From: Pseudomonadota bacterium
Lineage (GTDB): Bacteria > Pseudomonadota > Gammaproteobacteria > Steroidobacterales > Steroidobacteraceae
Length of the DNA stretch: 9,385 nucleotides
Direction: 5' to 3'
NCBI GenBank assembly: GCA_028067895.1
Contig: JAPTUI010000506.1
Coordinates: 1-9,385, forward strand
Position numbers and translations under genes: made by a program. Position 1 is the first letter of the stretch, and the number at the start of each line of letters is the position of its first letter. A model generated the notes under the pieces. That model was given only the letters and a program-made list of their open reading frames with translations. It searched no databases and was not told the origin of the DNA. Below are positions 1-5,450 of the stretch, piece by piece.

Positions 1-340
1 CGCTGAAGAGAGCAGCGCCCTCCTCGATCCCCATACCTGGTCGGGGTACATCCGGGACTCGAGGGTAGAAGGGGCCGGCATCCTATAGATATTGGATCAA
101 AAATTCAATCGTGCCGTACCCGCTCTCCGGCCGGTCCAGAAGGGTGCGCGCCCTGCCTCGATGCCCTCTGTCGCAGGTCGAGCCTGCGTCAGGCATGGCG
201 GCCACAAATCTCCTTTTAAACCAATCGCTTATAGAAGTCCGGACCCGCGCGCACGATCGCCCCTCTCCCGTCCCGCAGCGCCCTCACGGACACGATCCGC
301 GGCGCACCCCGGCCACGCGGCGCGAGGCCCCGATGCGCTC
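1..340. other. Stretch without a convincing gene
   Basis: The long open frames here translate to Arg/Pro/Ser-rich strings with no recognisable domain, as chance frames do in GC-rich DNA. Two AT-richer islands stand out, at 80-112 and 208-237. Read on the minus strand, the first contains TTGAAT (108-103), a 17-bp spacer and TAGGAT (85-80), a possible promoter for a gene leaving the window to the left. The second contains TATAAG (233-228) followed by AAGGAG (215-210) and a 40-codon frame (205-83). Neither is strong enough to call as a gene. Positions 2-88 are also open on the plus strand and could be the tail of a gene entering from the left, but I do not recognise the peptide. Confidence 0.4.
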
Positions 341-612
341 CCGGACTTCACCCTGCGCTTCGCCGTTCCGCGTCGCTCGCCCATCGCCTCGGTCCCGAGG
401 GACCGTCCCTCCGGCTCGCACTTCCCAGTGATCGGACGGGCCTCGCTCGGTCGAACCGAGACGCGCCTTGGATCCGCACCCCGCAGGACACGTCCGGCCG
501 TCCGGGTGCCAGAGGTCGTTCACGGATGTGTATTTTTGTGCACGCGCGAGTCGCTCCCGGTCCGCGGCCTGATCGTCCCGGACCCGCGGACATCCCACTG
601 CGCGGTGATGTA
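341..612. repeat. Intergenic repeat, copy 1 (long form)
   Basis: By hand alignment, 341-418 matches 8493-8570 without gaps at about 60 of 78 positions, including an exact 19-base match at 386-404 (gcctcggtcccgagggacc). Positions 544-612 match 8569-8637 without gaps at about 48 of 69, ending in a near-identical stretch around ctgcgcggtgat. Between the two blocks this copy carries about 127 extra bases that the other copy lacks. The exact-match core contains overlapping inverted repeats (CCTCGG/CCGAGG and GGTCCC/GGGACC). A further small inverted repeat, CTCGGT/ACCGAG, lies at 446-460. No transposase or coding capacity is evident. I do not recognise the family. Confidence 0.7.
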
Positions 613-817
613 CAGCACGGGGGTGGCTTACATCCGGGTTCGCGTCAGCGCGCGGACACTGTTAGAAACCGCCCGATGCAGAGCTGAGTCTGGGCTTTTG
701 AAAGTCACGAGGTCCCACCGCACGCCCCACAGGCAAACGTCACGTCGCAGCGGAAGAATCAGAGTACAGTGTCGCGGGAAACACCTCTTGTAAGCGTAAA
801 GTGACCTAGGAGCCTCA
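613..817. other. Leader region upstream of the small-protein pair
   Basis: No gene is evident. Faint similarity to the panC-proximal end of repeat copy 2 continues to about 657 if one base is gapped. A promoter for the gene at 818 should lie here. TACAGT at 765-770 is a possible -10 box, but there is no good -35 box at the right distance. I cannot place the promoter with confidence. Confidence 0.3.
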
Positions 818-994
818 GTGCCGAAACCGAACTACCGCCTAGCCAAGAAGCAGAAGGAACAAAGCAGGGCTGCACGCCAGCTCGAGAAGCAACAGCGCCG
901 GGCCGCCCGCGCCAGCAGCCCCGCCGAGAACGCAGCACCGTCGCAGGACCCGCCCGCCGGCCCTGCCGACACCACGCCGATGAGCGGAGCATGA
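818..994 (+). CDS. Small basic protein, 58 residues, unknown function
   Basis: The frame starts at GTG 818 with a good Shine-Dalgarno, AGGAG at 808-812, five bases upstream. The product begins MPKPNYRLAKKQKE. Residues 1-32 are rich in Lys, Arg, Gln and Ala and should form a strongly basic, possibly coiled, helix. Residues 33-58 are Pro/Ala/Ser-rich and probably disordered. There is no signal peptide or membrane segment. Short proteins opening with a Pro-Lys-Pro-Asn-Tyr motif and a Lys/Arg-rich helix recur in Beta- and Gammaproteobacteria as conserved hypotheticals; this is from memory. The charge suggests nucleic-acid or ribosome contact, which is inference only. The stop codon overlaps the start of the next gene as ATGA, so the two are probably translated together. 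Confidence 0.75.
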   Translation: MPKPNYRLAKKQKEQSRAARQLEKQQRRAARASSPAENAAPSQDPPAGPADTTPMSGA

Positions 995-1395
995 GGCTCG
1001 GGAACACTCGCGGAGCACCCACGAGTCAGGACCGCTCAGCGCAGTTGCGGCGCGACCAGGAAGCCGCCCCCAAGCTGCGCACCGTATTCCCCAAAGTCGA
1101 ACAGTTGCGTTTCGACCTGCGCTTCGAGGGCGGCGGGTCCAGCACGCCCGTGCCGCAATCTCGCATCCTGCACCCGCCGGCCCGCGCGCACTTCACGTTT
1201 CCGTGCCCATACAGCGACTGCAACGGTGGGTTCGACCTGGCCGCGGCGGTCGACTCGGCCGTCGCCAGCCCCGCTCACCGCATCGAGGGCGTACTCGAAT
1301 GCACCGGCATGCGCGGCGGGGATGGCGGATCGAAGGCGCCGTGCGGCCTGCATCTTCACTTCGCCCTGACGGTGGTCAGTTCGCCGCCGCACTGA
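991..1395 (+). CDS. Four-cysteine protein, possible zinc binder, 134 residues, unknown function
   Basis: The ATG at 991 lies inside the ATGA overlap with the preceding stop, so translation is probably coupled. Its own GGAG (986-989) is too close to act as a normal ribosome site. The N-terminal 30 residues look disordered. From about residue 36 the chain alternates hydrophobic and polar residues (FPKVEQLRFDLRF), as beta strands do. Four cysteines lie at 72, 77, 104 and 118: CPYSDC, then LECTG, then APCGLHLHF. Two pairs like this are a typical structural zinc site, although no named zinc-finger family is recognised. There is no signal peptide or membrane segment, so the product should be cytoplasmic. 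Function is unknown; the coupling suggests a shared role with the basic protein upstream. The gene ends 6 bp from the stop of a convergent gene. Confidence 0.75.
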   Translation: MRLGNTRGAPTSQDRSAQLRRDQEAAPKLRTVFPKVEQLRFDLRFEGGGSSTPVPQSRILHPPARAHFTFPCPYSDCNGGFDLAAAVDSAVASPAHRIEGVLECTGMRGGDGGSKAPCGLHLHFALTVVSSPPH

Positions 1396-1401
1396 CGGGC
1401 A

Positions 1402-1818
1402 TTATTTGCGGCGGCGCGTAGTGCTCTGCACAACCGGTTCCTGCGGCCGCGTGAAATCGATCGCGAAGCGGTCCCCGTCGAAGTCCGCGACCTTGCCGAT
1501 CAGATCGGGGCGGACGTAATAGCCGCCCGCCTTGCCCGTTTTCTGCCGCTGCGCAAAGGTGACGATCATCCGTACGGGCAATTCGCCGTCGCGCGCACGG
1601 CTCAGGTGCTCGCGCAGTGATTTGAGCACCCCGGCAGCGGCCGGCTCGGCGGACAGGCGGGTCTCGTACCGCAACACCCCGGGCGCAGGATGCGAAAAAT
1701 TCGCCTGCCGGCAATTGATCACCAGGGCGCCGTCGCTCGCCATCGCGGAGAGAGAGCCGAATCGGCTGGACGGCTTGGCACCAAACCTGCCGAACGCGTC
1801 AAGTAGAGAAAGGTTCAT
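1402..1818 (-). CDS. Conserved hypothetical protein, 138 residues
   Basis: The translation begins MNLSLLDAFGRFGA and has the texture of a real folded protein: hydrophobic strands such as DGALVINC and LPVRMIVTFAQ, then YYVRPDLIGKVADFDGDRFAIDF near the C terminus and a basic Arg/Lys tail. It resembles short proteobacterial hypotheticals opening with an LLDAFxxFGA-like motif and ending in a V-R-x-D-L-x-G-x-V-x-x-F/I-D-G block; this is from memory. The start is uncertain. ATG 1827 and GTG 1821 are also in frame, and the only ribosome-site-like sequence, GGAG, lies 3, 9 and 12 bases upstream of the three candidates. The frame stays open far upstream, but that part is low-complexity and not protein-like. 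No signal peptide or membrane segment is seen. Function is unknown. Confidence 0.7.
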   Translation of the reverse strand: MNLSLLDAFGRFGAKPSSRFGSLSAMASDGALVINCRQANFSHPAPGVLRYETRLSAEPAAAGVLKSLREHLSRARDGELPVRMIVTFAQRQKTGKAGGYYVRPDLIGKVADFDGDRFAIDFTRPQEPVVQSTTRRRK

Positions 1819-2188
1819 CACGCGCATCGGCTCCAGGGTTCGATCTGTTGGAAGAGTTGCTGATTCGGCCGGCGTGCAACCGGGCCGGCCGATCTGCACA
1901 CCACGTTCTGACATGCCGCGCCGGGCCGGACGAGGTACCACCCGATCGTGAAATGACACCGCAGCGCTGACGTATCGGGCGCAGGCAACGCCCGCGGGAC
2001 TTTCCGCCGAGCTCCACCTCGGCTCATCATGCGGCGCGCCGGCATCACCATCGCTGCGCGCGATGAACGGGCGCCGGTCCGGCGGTGGATTCGCACCGTC
2101 GCGCGACCGAGTTGAGCCAGCATGCGCGCACCGCAGCGCCGACGCAAGCGAGAACTCGCGACCTGCGCTAACTGCGGCGCATAAAAGT

Positions 2189-2217
2189 TTGGCAGGCCAG
2201 CTGCAATCCTGTAGCCT
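2189..2217 (+). promoter_or_regulatory. Candidate sigma-70 promoter for the RRM gene
   Basis: TTGGCA at 2189-2194 matches the -35 consensus at five of six positions. After exactly 17 bp comes TAGCCT at 2212-2217, a weak -10 box that keeps the key T, A and final T. Transcription would start near 2224, giving an untranslated leader of about 150 bases before the GTG at 2378. This is a by-eye prediction; the weak -10 box keeps confidence low. Confidence 0.35.
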
Positions 2218-2260
2218 GTCGGGCGGCTCGTATCTTTTCGGCTTGTCTGCCTTGGCACCA

Positions 2261-2279
2261 CGCGCCGGCCCCCGGCGCG
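2261..2279 (+). other. GC-rich hairpin in the RRM gene leader
   Basis: CGCGCCGG at 2261-2268 pairs perfectly with CCGGCGCG at 2272-2279 across a CCC loop. The stem lies in the predicted 5' untranslated leader of the RRM gene, about 100 bases before the start codon. It does not mask the ribosome site, and no T-run follows, so it is not a standard terminator. In such GC-rich DNA a stem of this size may also occur by chance. Confidence 0.4.
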
Positions 2280-2377
2280 CCCCTTCGGCCAAAGTCTGCC
2301 ACCCGCGCAAAGCTCCGCGAACCACGTCGCAGGAGATCCCTGCGGCTCCACATTCGCTTCTCTCAAGAGTATCCGCA

Positions 2378-2665
2378 GTGACCAAACTATATGTTGGAAA
2401 TCTCCCCTTCACCGCCACCGACGAAGGCGTGAACGCCCTGTTCTCACAGCACGGGACGGTGGAGAGAGTCTCCATGATCACCGACCGCGAGACAGGCCGC
2501 CCGCGCGGCTTTGCCTTCGTCGAGATGCCCAACGCCGATGCGGCCCGTGCGATGCAGGCGCTCAACGGCGCCGACTTTGACGGCCGGGCGTTGCGAGTCA
2601 ACGAAGCCCAGGACCGCGAGCGTTCGGGCGGCGGCAACCGCAGCGGCGGCCCGCGCCGCTACTGA
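2378..2665 (+). CDS. RRM-domain RNA-binding protein, 95 residues
   Basis: A single RNA recognition motif spans nearly the whole protein (residues 2-77). RNP2 is LYVGNL at residues 4-9. RNP1 is RGFAFVEM at residues 43-50, with the aromatic residues that stack on RNA bases. A short Arg/Gly-rich tail (residues 80-95) ends in RRY, as in the small single-RRM proteins of cyanobacteria and many proteobacteria. The family binds single-stranded RNA; in cyanobacteria some members respond to cold. GTG 2378 is chosen because it gives the canonical MTKLYVGNLPF start and has a weak AAGAG eight bases upstream. The in-frame extension upstream is low-complexity. The long leader leaves room for post-transcriptional control, which is inference. 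A perfect hairpin follows 11 bases after the stop. Confidence 0.93.
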   Translation: MTKLYVGNLPFTATDEGVNALFSQHGTVERVSMITDRETGRPRGFAFVEMPNADAARAMQALNGADFDGRALRVNEAQDRERSGGGNRSGGPRRY

Positions 2666-2675
2666 GATCCCGTCC

Positions 2676-2718
2676 ATCGTGTGCCCTCCCGGCCGTAGCG
2701 GCCGGGAGGGCACACGAT
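2676..2718. repeat. Perfect 20-bp inverted repeat (hairpin) after the RRM gene
   Basis: Left arm 2676-2695 pairs base for base with right arm 2699-2718 around the three bases TAG. The stem is rich in G and C at the loop end (CCCTCCCGGCCG). No T-run follows on either strand, so it does not fit a classical intrinsic terminator, although it could still stop or protect the RRM transcript's 3' end. It may be a REP-like extragenic palindrome. A second small palindrome, CAACGTTG, abuts it at 2719-2726. It sits between the RRM stop and the start of the next gene. Confidence 0.85.
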
Positions 2719-2742
2719 CAACGTTGCAGCGAGGTCGGTGCC

Positions 2743-3006
2743 ATGGCTTGGCGCAAAACGGGACGGTACCGCCCCGCAGAAGAAATTCAGGTGATGACTT
2801 GTGACGTCTGCGAACGCGACGTCGGCTTCGAAGACGGGCGGCGCCCGAATGAACACTTTCGGTTGAGCCGCCATCCCAACGCAGGCACACTCGATGACCA
2901 GCAGGCACCCGTGATCATCTGTTCGCGCGAATGTCTGCGTGCATTCGCGGCCAATGTGACGGGTCCGGACCGCACTTGCGCGCCGAAGAATAGCGGCAGC
3001 AGTTGA
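2743..3006 (+). CDS. Small cysteine-rich protein, possible zinc finger, 87 residues
   Basis: ATG 2743 is preceded by GAGGT at 2731-2735, seven bases away, which favours it over the in-frame ATG at 2794. Cysteines form two pairs, C20-x2-C23 (CDVC) and C60-x3-C64 (CSREC), with histidines such as H44 between them; this pattern could hold one zinc ion. The stretch VIICSRECLRAFAA resembles the knuckle plus following helix of small treble-clef or zinc-ribbon folds, but I cannot assign a named family. Cys79, near the end, is probably not part of the site. There is no signal peptide or membrane segment. Function is unknown. It begins 24 bases after the hairpin and is followed by a DUF4279 gene in the same direction, possibly one transcript. 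Confidence 0.75.
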   Translation: MAWRKTGRYRPAEEIQVMTCDVCERDVGFEDGRRPNEHFRLSRHPNAGTLDDQQAPVIICSRECLRAFAANVTGPDRTCAPKNSGSS

Positions 3007-3084
3007 ATGCGGTGCACTGCGAGTCCGTACTCCCCGGCGGGCTCGCTCGAGATGTCCGGCCATCTGCCCCGAGCGGTCATGCCC

Positions 3085-3540
3085 ATGAGCGAGTATGAAT
3101 TCACCGTCTCTCTGCGCATCCGTCATCCGACACTCGATCCGCAGACGATCAGCGCGGCGCTCGGCATCGAGCCACAGCACTCGTGGCGGGCCGGCGAGCC
3201 ACGCCGCGATGCCACTGGCGCGACGCTCGGCGGGATCCATCGTGACAGCTACTGGATGGGGCGGTTGATGCGCGAACCTCAACTCTCGGACGAAGGAGTG
3301 TCGGTGGAATCGGTGCTGTCGAAGACGCTCAACCAGCTCCGTCGTGCGCAGCCGTTCCTCGAACAGCTGAGCGCGGATGGCGGCGCCGCCGAAGTGCTGA
3401 TCAGCCTGTTTGCCCGCGAAGTGTTCAGAATCGAGTTGCCGCCGGATGACTTGGCCGTGCTCGGCAAGCTGCACCTGAGTGTCGTCCTCGAGGTGCATCC
3501 CCACTCCCCGCTCACTGTGCCGCCATCGAGATCGAATTGA
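3085..3540 (+). CDS. DUF4279-family protein, 151 residues
   Basis: The sequence after MSEYEF matches the DUF4279 pattern as I know it: a beta strand with RIRHPTLDP, then ISAALGIEP, then SWRAGEPR. This is the usual 'LGI-x-P ... W-x-x-G' signature in residues 1-40. An acidic and hydrophobic C-terminal half follows (VLISLFAREVFRIELPP, LGKLHLSVVLEV). No catalytic residues are known for the family and its function is unknown; the product should be cytoplasmic. The start is uncertain: ATG 3079 (two residues longer) and ATG 3052 are in frame, and none has a strong ribosome site. The extra N-terminal residues of the longer versions do not resemble the domain. It lies 78 bases downstream of the Cys-rich gene in the same direction, and a shared transcript is possible. 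Confidence 0.83.
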   Translation: MSEYEFTVSLRIRHPTLDPQTISAALGIEPQHSWRAGEPRRDATGATLGGIHRDSYWMGRLMREPQLSDEGVSVESVLSKTLNQLRRAQPFLEQLSADGGAAEVLISLFAREVFRIELPPDDLAVLGKLHLSVVLEVHPHSPLTVPPSRSN

Positions 3541-3836
3541 CTGCGGCCCCGCCGACTTCCCACACCATGCCCGATCACACCACACGTTCTGCAGAGGCCG
3601 CCCCCCGCAGAGCACGCACCGATCGCGCGGCGCCGGTCCGGGCAGCGCCGGGGCCGCGCGCCAGGGGCGCCGGCTTCGGTGCAACGCCAGCCCAATCCCG
3701 CTCGCCGCACCGCCCGGATGCTCGCCGGCTGCGTCGCGTCAGCTCCTCGGCACTGACGCTCGGCACGCAGGCCGTGTCGCGCACTCGAGTGCGCTGAGTG
3801 ATCACCCTCACGTTTTGGGAATTGAGCACCGAATCG
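3541..3836. other. Gap of about 300 bp without a recognisable gene
   Basis: The open frames here give Arg/Pro/Ala/Ser-rich peptides with no domain signature on either strand. The only distinct structure is a perfect 12-base palindrome, GCACTCGAGTGC, at 3781-3792, followed by the smaller palindrome GTGATCAC at 3798-3805. Either could be a regulator site, but nothing identifies one. The in-frame GTG at 3798 could start the next gene 13 residues earlier than annotated. Confidence 0.4.
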
Positions 3837-4163
3837 ATGACGTTCCTTCGCGGCGCCTACTTCAGGATTTGCGCCGATGCGACGCTGCGCGGACCCGACA
3901 ACGCCGTCGCGGCCCGCTACAGCGGCGGTCTCTGGCAGGTCGCGCGCAGGACGCACAGGGTGCTCGAGTGCCGCACCGCCCTCTATCTTCGCGTAACGGG
4001 CGCTGACGGCCAACGCAAGCGCATCGGGCCGTATGAGTGCCTCAAGGTGGCCGGCGGGGATCTGTTCTCGAACGACCTCTATTTGGGCACGCATGCGCCC
4101 CGGGAATCACAGCCGCCGCAGGCGCACATCTGGAGTGAGATCGCGCTGCTGCCCGAGATTTGA
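3837..4163 (+). CDS. Conserved hypothetical protein, 108 residues
   Basis: The translation looks like a compact beta-rich domain: FLRGAYFRICADATLRGPDN, then GGLWQV, then ALYLRVTGADG and KRIGPYECLKVAGGDLFSND, ending in an acidic and hydrophobic WSEIALLPEI. The alternation of hydrophobic and polar residues, and two tracts resembling a repeated strand-turn unit, support a real gene. I do not recognise a named family. There is no signal peptide or membrane segment. ATG 3837 is preferred because the domain begins immediately after it; GTG 3798 is an in-frame alternative, and neither has a clear ribosome site. It stands alone on its strand, about 300 bp after the DUF4279 gene, and its stop is 15 bp from the stop of the convergent amidase gene. 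Confidence 0.72.
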   Translation: MTFLRGAYFRICADATLRGPDNAVAARYSGGLWQVARRTHRVLECRTALYLRVTGADGQRKRIGPYECLKVAGGDLFSNDLYLGTHAPRESQPPQAHIWSEIALLPEI

Positions 4164-4178
4164 TCGGCGGCGCGGCCC

Positions 4179-5399
4179 TCAGTGCGTGTTGCGCGCCACG
4201 AGCATGCGCAGCCGTGCCGCACGTTGCTGCTCGAACAGCGTGCCGGCCGGCGGATGGTTGCGGAAGTACGCCAGGATGCCGCGGAAGATCGCATCGGCGA
4301 TGCGCTTCTGGTACCAGGGCTGGGTCAGTTTCGCCGCTTCCGTCGGATCGGACATGAAATCCGTCTCGACCAGCATGGAAGGAATGGTGGGCGACTTCAG
4401 CACCACGAATGCGGCCTGCTGCACCGTCATCTTGTTCACCGGCACCGAGCGGTCGAGCGCAAGTAGGACGTCGTGAGCCGCGACCACGCTGTGCGCGATG
4501 GTGGTGGTCTGAGACAGGTTCAACAGTACGGTGGCCAGCGTGTGCGACTTGTTGCGCAAGCGCACGCCGGCCAGATCATCAGAGGCGTTCTCCCGGGCGG
4601 CGAGGATGCGGGCCGCCTCGCTCGAGGCCCCGTGCAGCGACAGGATATACACCTGCGCGCCCTCGATGTTCGGATCGTCGCAATCGTTGACGTGAATCGA
4701 AACGAACAGATCAGCGTGGTCGCGACGTGCGATGCGCATGCGATCACGCAGCGTCAGGTAGACGTCGCTGTCGCGGGTCATCGTCGCGCGCATGCCGCGC
4801 TGCTGATCGATTCGCTGCGCGAGCAACCGGCCGATGGCGAGCGTGATGGTCTTTTCCATGATGCCGTGCGGCCCGATGGTGCCCGAGTCGATCCCGCCGT
4901 GGCCCGGATCGACGGTGACGATGATGTCGCGTCCGTCATCGAGCGGGGTCAGCCGGGTACGGATCGCGCGCGGCGGCGCGGCCATGCGCGCCGGCGCGGC
5001 CGGACCGAAGCCGTTCAGTTCGATGAGCAGTTGACGCCCGGCGCGCGTCGGGCGCAGCCACACCAGGCGCATGTGGGCCGCCGAGCCGGTGATGAAGACC
5101 AGGCGCAGCGCGCCGTTCGGCTGCAGGCCCATGCGCACCCCGCGCACCCAGCCGCGCGTCTGGGGCAGGCGCAGACCAGCACCGGCGCGCGTGCCGAGCA
5201 GGTCGATCACCTCCCGGTCCGGATTCGTCAGCCGGAAGTAATGCGCCCGAGTGAAACCGCCCAGTTCAAGCCGCGCGGTAGCCCGATGGGCCGCGCTCGA
5301 CACCCAGAGCTGATCCAAATGATCGACACCGGCGTGAGCCGGGCGGCCCGCCAAAGTGCCCAGCAGCGCAATCGAGATGTAAAATACCTTCCTGATCAT
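4179..5399 (-). CDS. amiB: N-acetylmuramoyl-L-alanine amidase (AMIN + Amidase_3), 406 residues
   Basis: The enzyme cuts the amide bond between muramic acid and the stem peptide of peptidoglycan, splitting septal wall during division. Residues 1-23 form a signal peptide (basic MIRK, hydrophobic core, AHA cleavage site), so it acts in the periplasm. Residues 25-130 fit the AMIN targeting domain. Residues 160-380 are the zinc-dependent Amidase_3 domain, with H167 in VDPGHGG, E182 in MEKT, H236 in SIHVN and the catalytic E345 in LVETDF. An insert like the regulatory helix of AmiA/B/C relatives (GASSEAARILAAREN) is present, and there is no LysM domain. The usual SIHAN and ETAFISNP are SIHVN and ETDFMSDP here; catalytic residues are kept. 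It is third in the nnr-tsaE operon, 51 bp after tsaE, with no strong ribosome site. The symbol rests on gene order; amiC-like is equally possible by domains. Confidence 0.95.
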   Translation of the reverse strand: MIRKVFYISIALLGTLAGRPAHAGVDHLDQLWVSSAAHRATARLELGGFTRAHYFRLTNPDREVIDLLGTRAGAGLRLPQTRGWVRGVRMGLQPNGALRLVFITGSAAHMRLVWLRPTRAGRQLLIELNGFGPAAPARMAAPPRAIRTRLTPLDDGRDIIVTVDPGHGGIDSGTIGPHGIMEKTITLAIGRLLAQRIDQQRGMRATMTRDSDVYLTLRDRMRIARRDHADLFVSIHVNDCDDPNIEGAQVYILSLHGASSEAARILAARENASDDLAGVRLRNKSHTLATVLLNLSQTTTIAHSVVAAHDVLLALDRSVPVNKMTVQQAAFVVLKSPTIPSMLVETDFMSDPTEAAKLTQPWYQKRIADAIFRGILAYFRNHPPAGTLFEQQRAARLRMLVARNTH

Positions 5400-5450
5400 G
5401 GGCTTCGCGGCATTCGTTGAGGCGTAATCTACGAGCCGCGCGCCCTCATT

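Larger units (their letters stand above)
1819..2377. other. Long intergenic region between divergent genes
   Basis: The minus-strand unknown gene leaves this region to the left and the RRM gene to the right. Open frames on both strands are low-complexity Arg/Ala/Ser/Gly strings with no recognisable domain, so I treat the stretch as non-coding. It contains the candidate promoter at 2189-2217 and a GC-rich hairpin at 2261-2279. I see no RNA gene that I can name. Confidence 0.4.

Noticed and set aside
440..465. tRNA-like TCGAACC stretch
   Set aside because: No acceptor, D or anticodon arms can be built around it; it is only a small inverted repeat.
613..700. Decayed duplicate of the panC 3' end beside repeat copy 1
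   Set aside because: A short match around gttcgc/tcagcgc continues the alignment with one gap but fades within about 20 bases of the panC stop. It is too short to claim a gene duplicate.
92..793. A 233-codon plus-strand frame
   Set aside because: It is Arg/Pro/Ser-rich throughout, has no domain or ribosome site, and overlaps repeat copy 1. It fits a chance frame in GC-rich DNA.
1819..2637. Upstream two thirds of a 411-codon minus-strand frame
   Set aside because: Only the last 138-141 codons look like protein. The rest is low-complexity and runs antisense to the RRM gene, which has a clear domain.
2676..2718. Intrinsic terminator for the RRM gene
   Set aside because: The stem is strong, but no T-run follows on either strand, so it is listed as an inverted repeat instead.
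2659..3684. A 341-codon minus-strand frame
   Set aside because: It is antisense to the Cys-rich and DUF4279 genes and has no recognisable domain.
4473..5420. A 315-codon plus-strand frame
   Set aside because: It is the mirror of the amidase gene, with no domain of its own.
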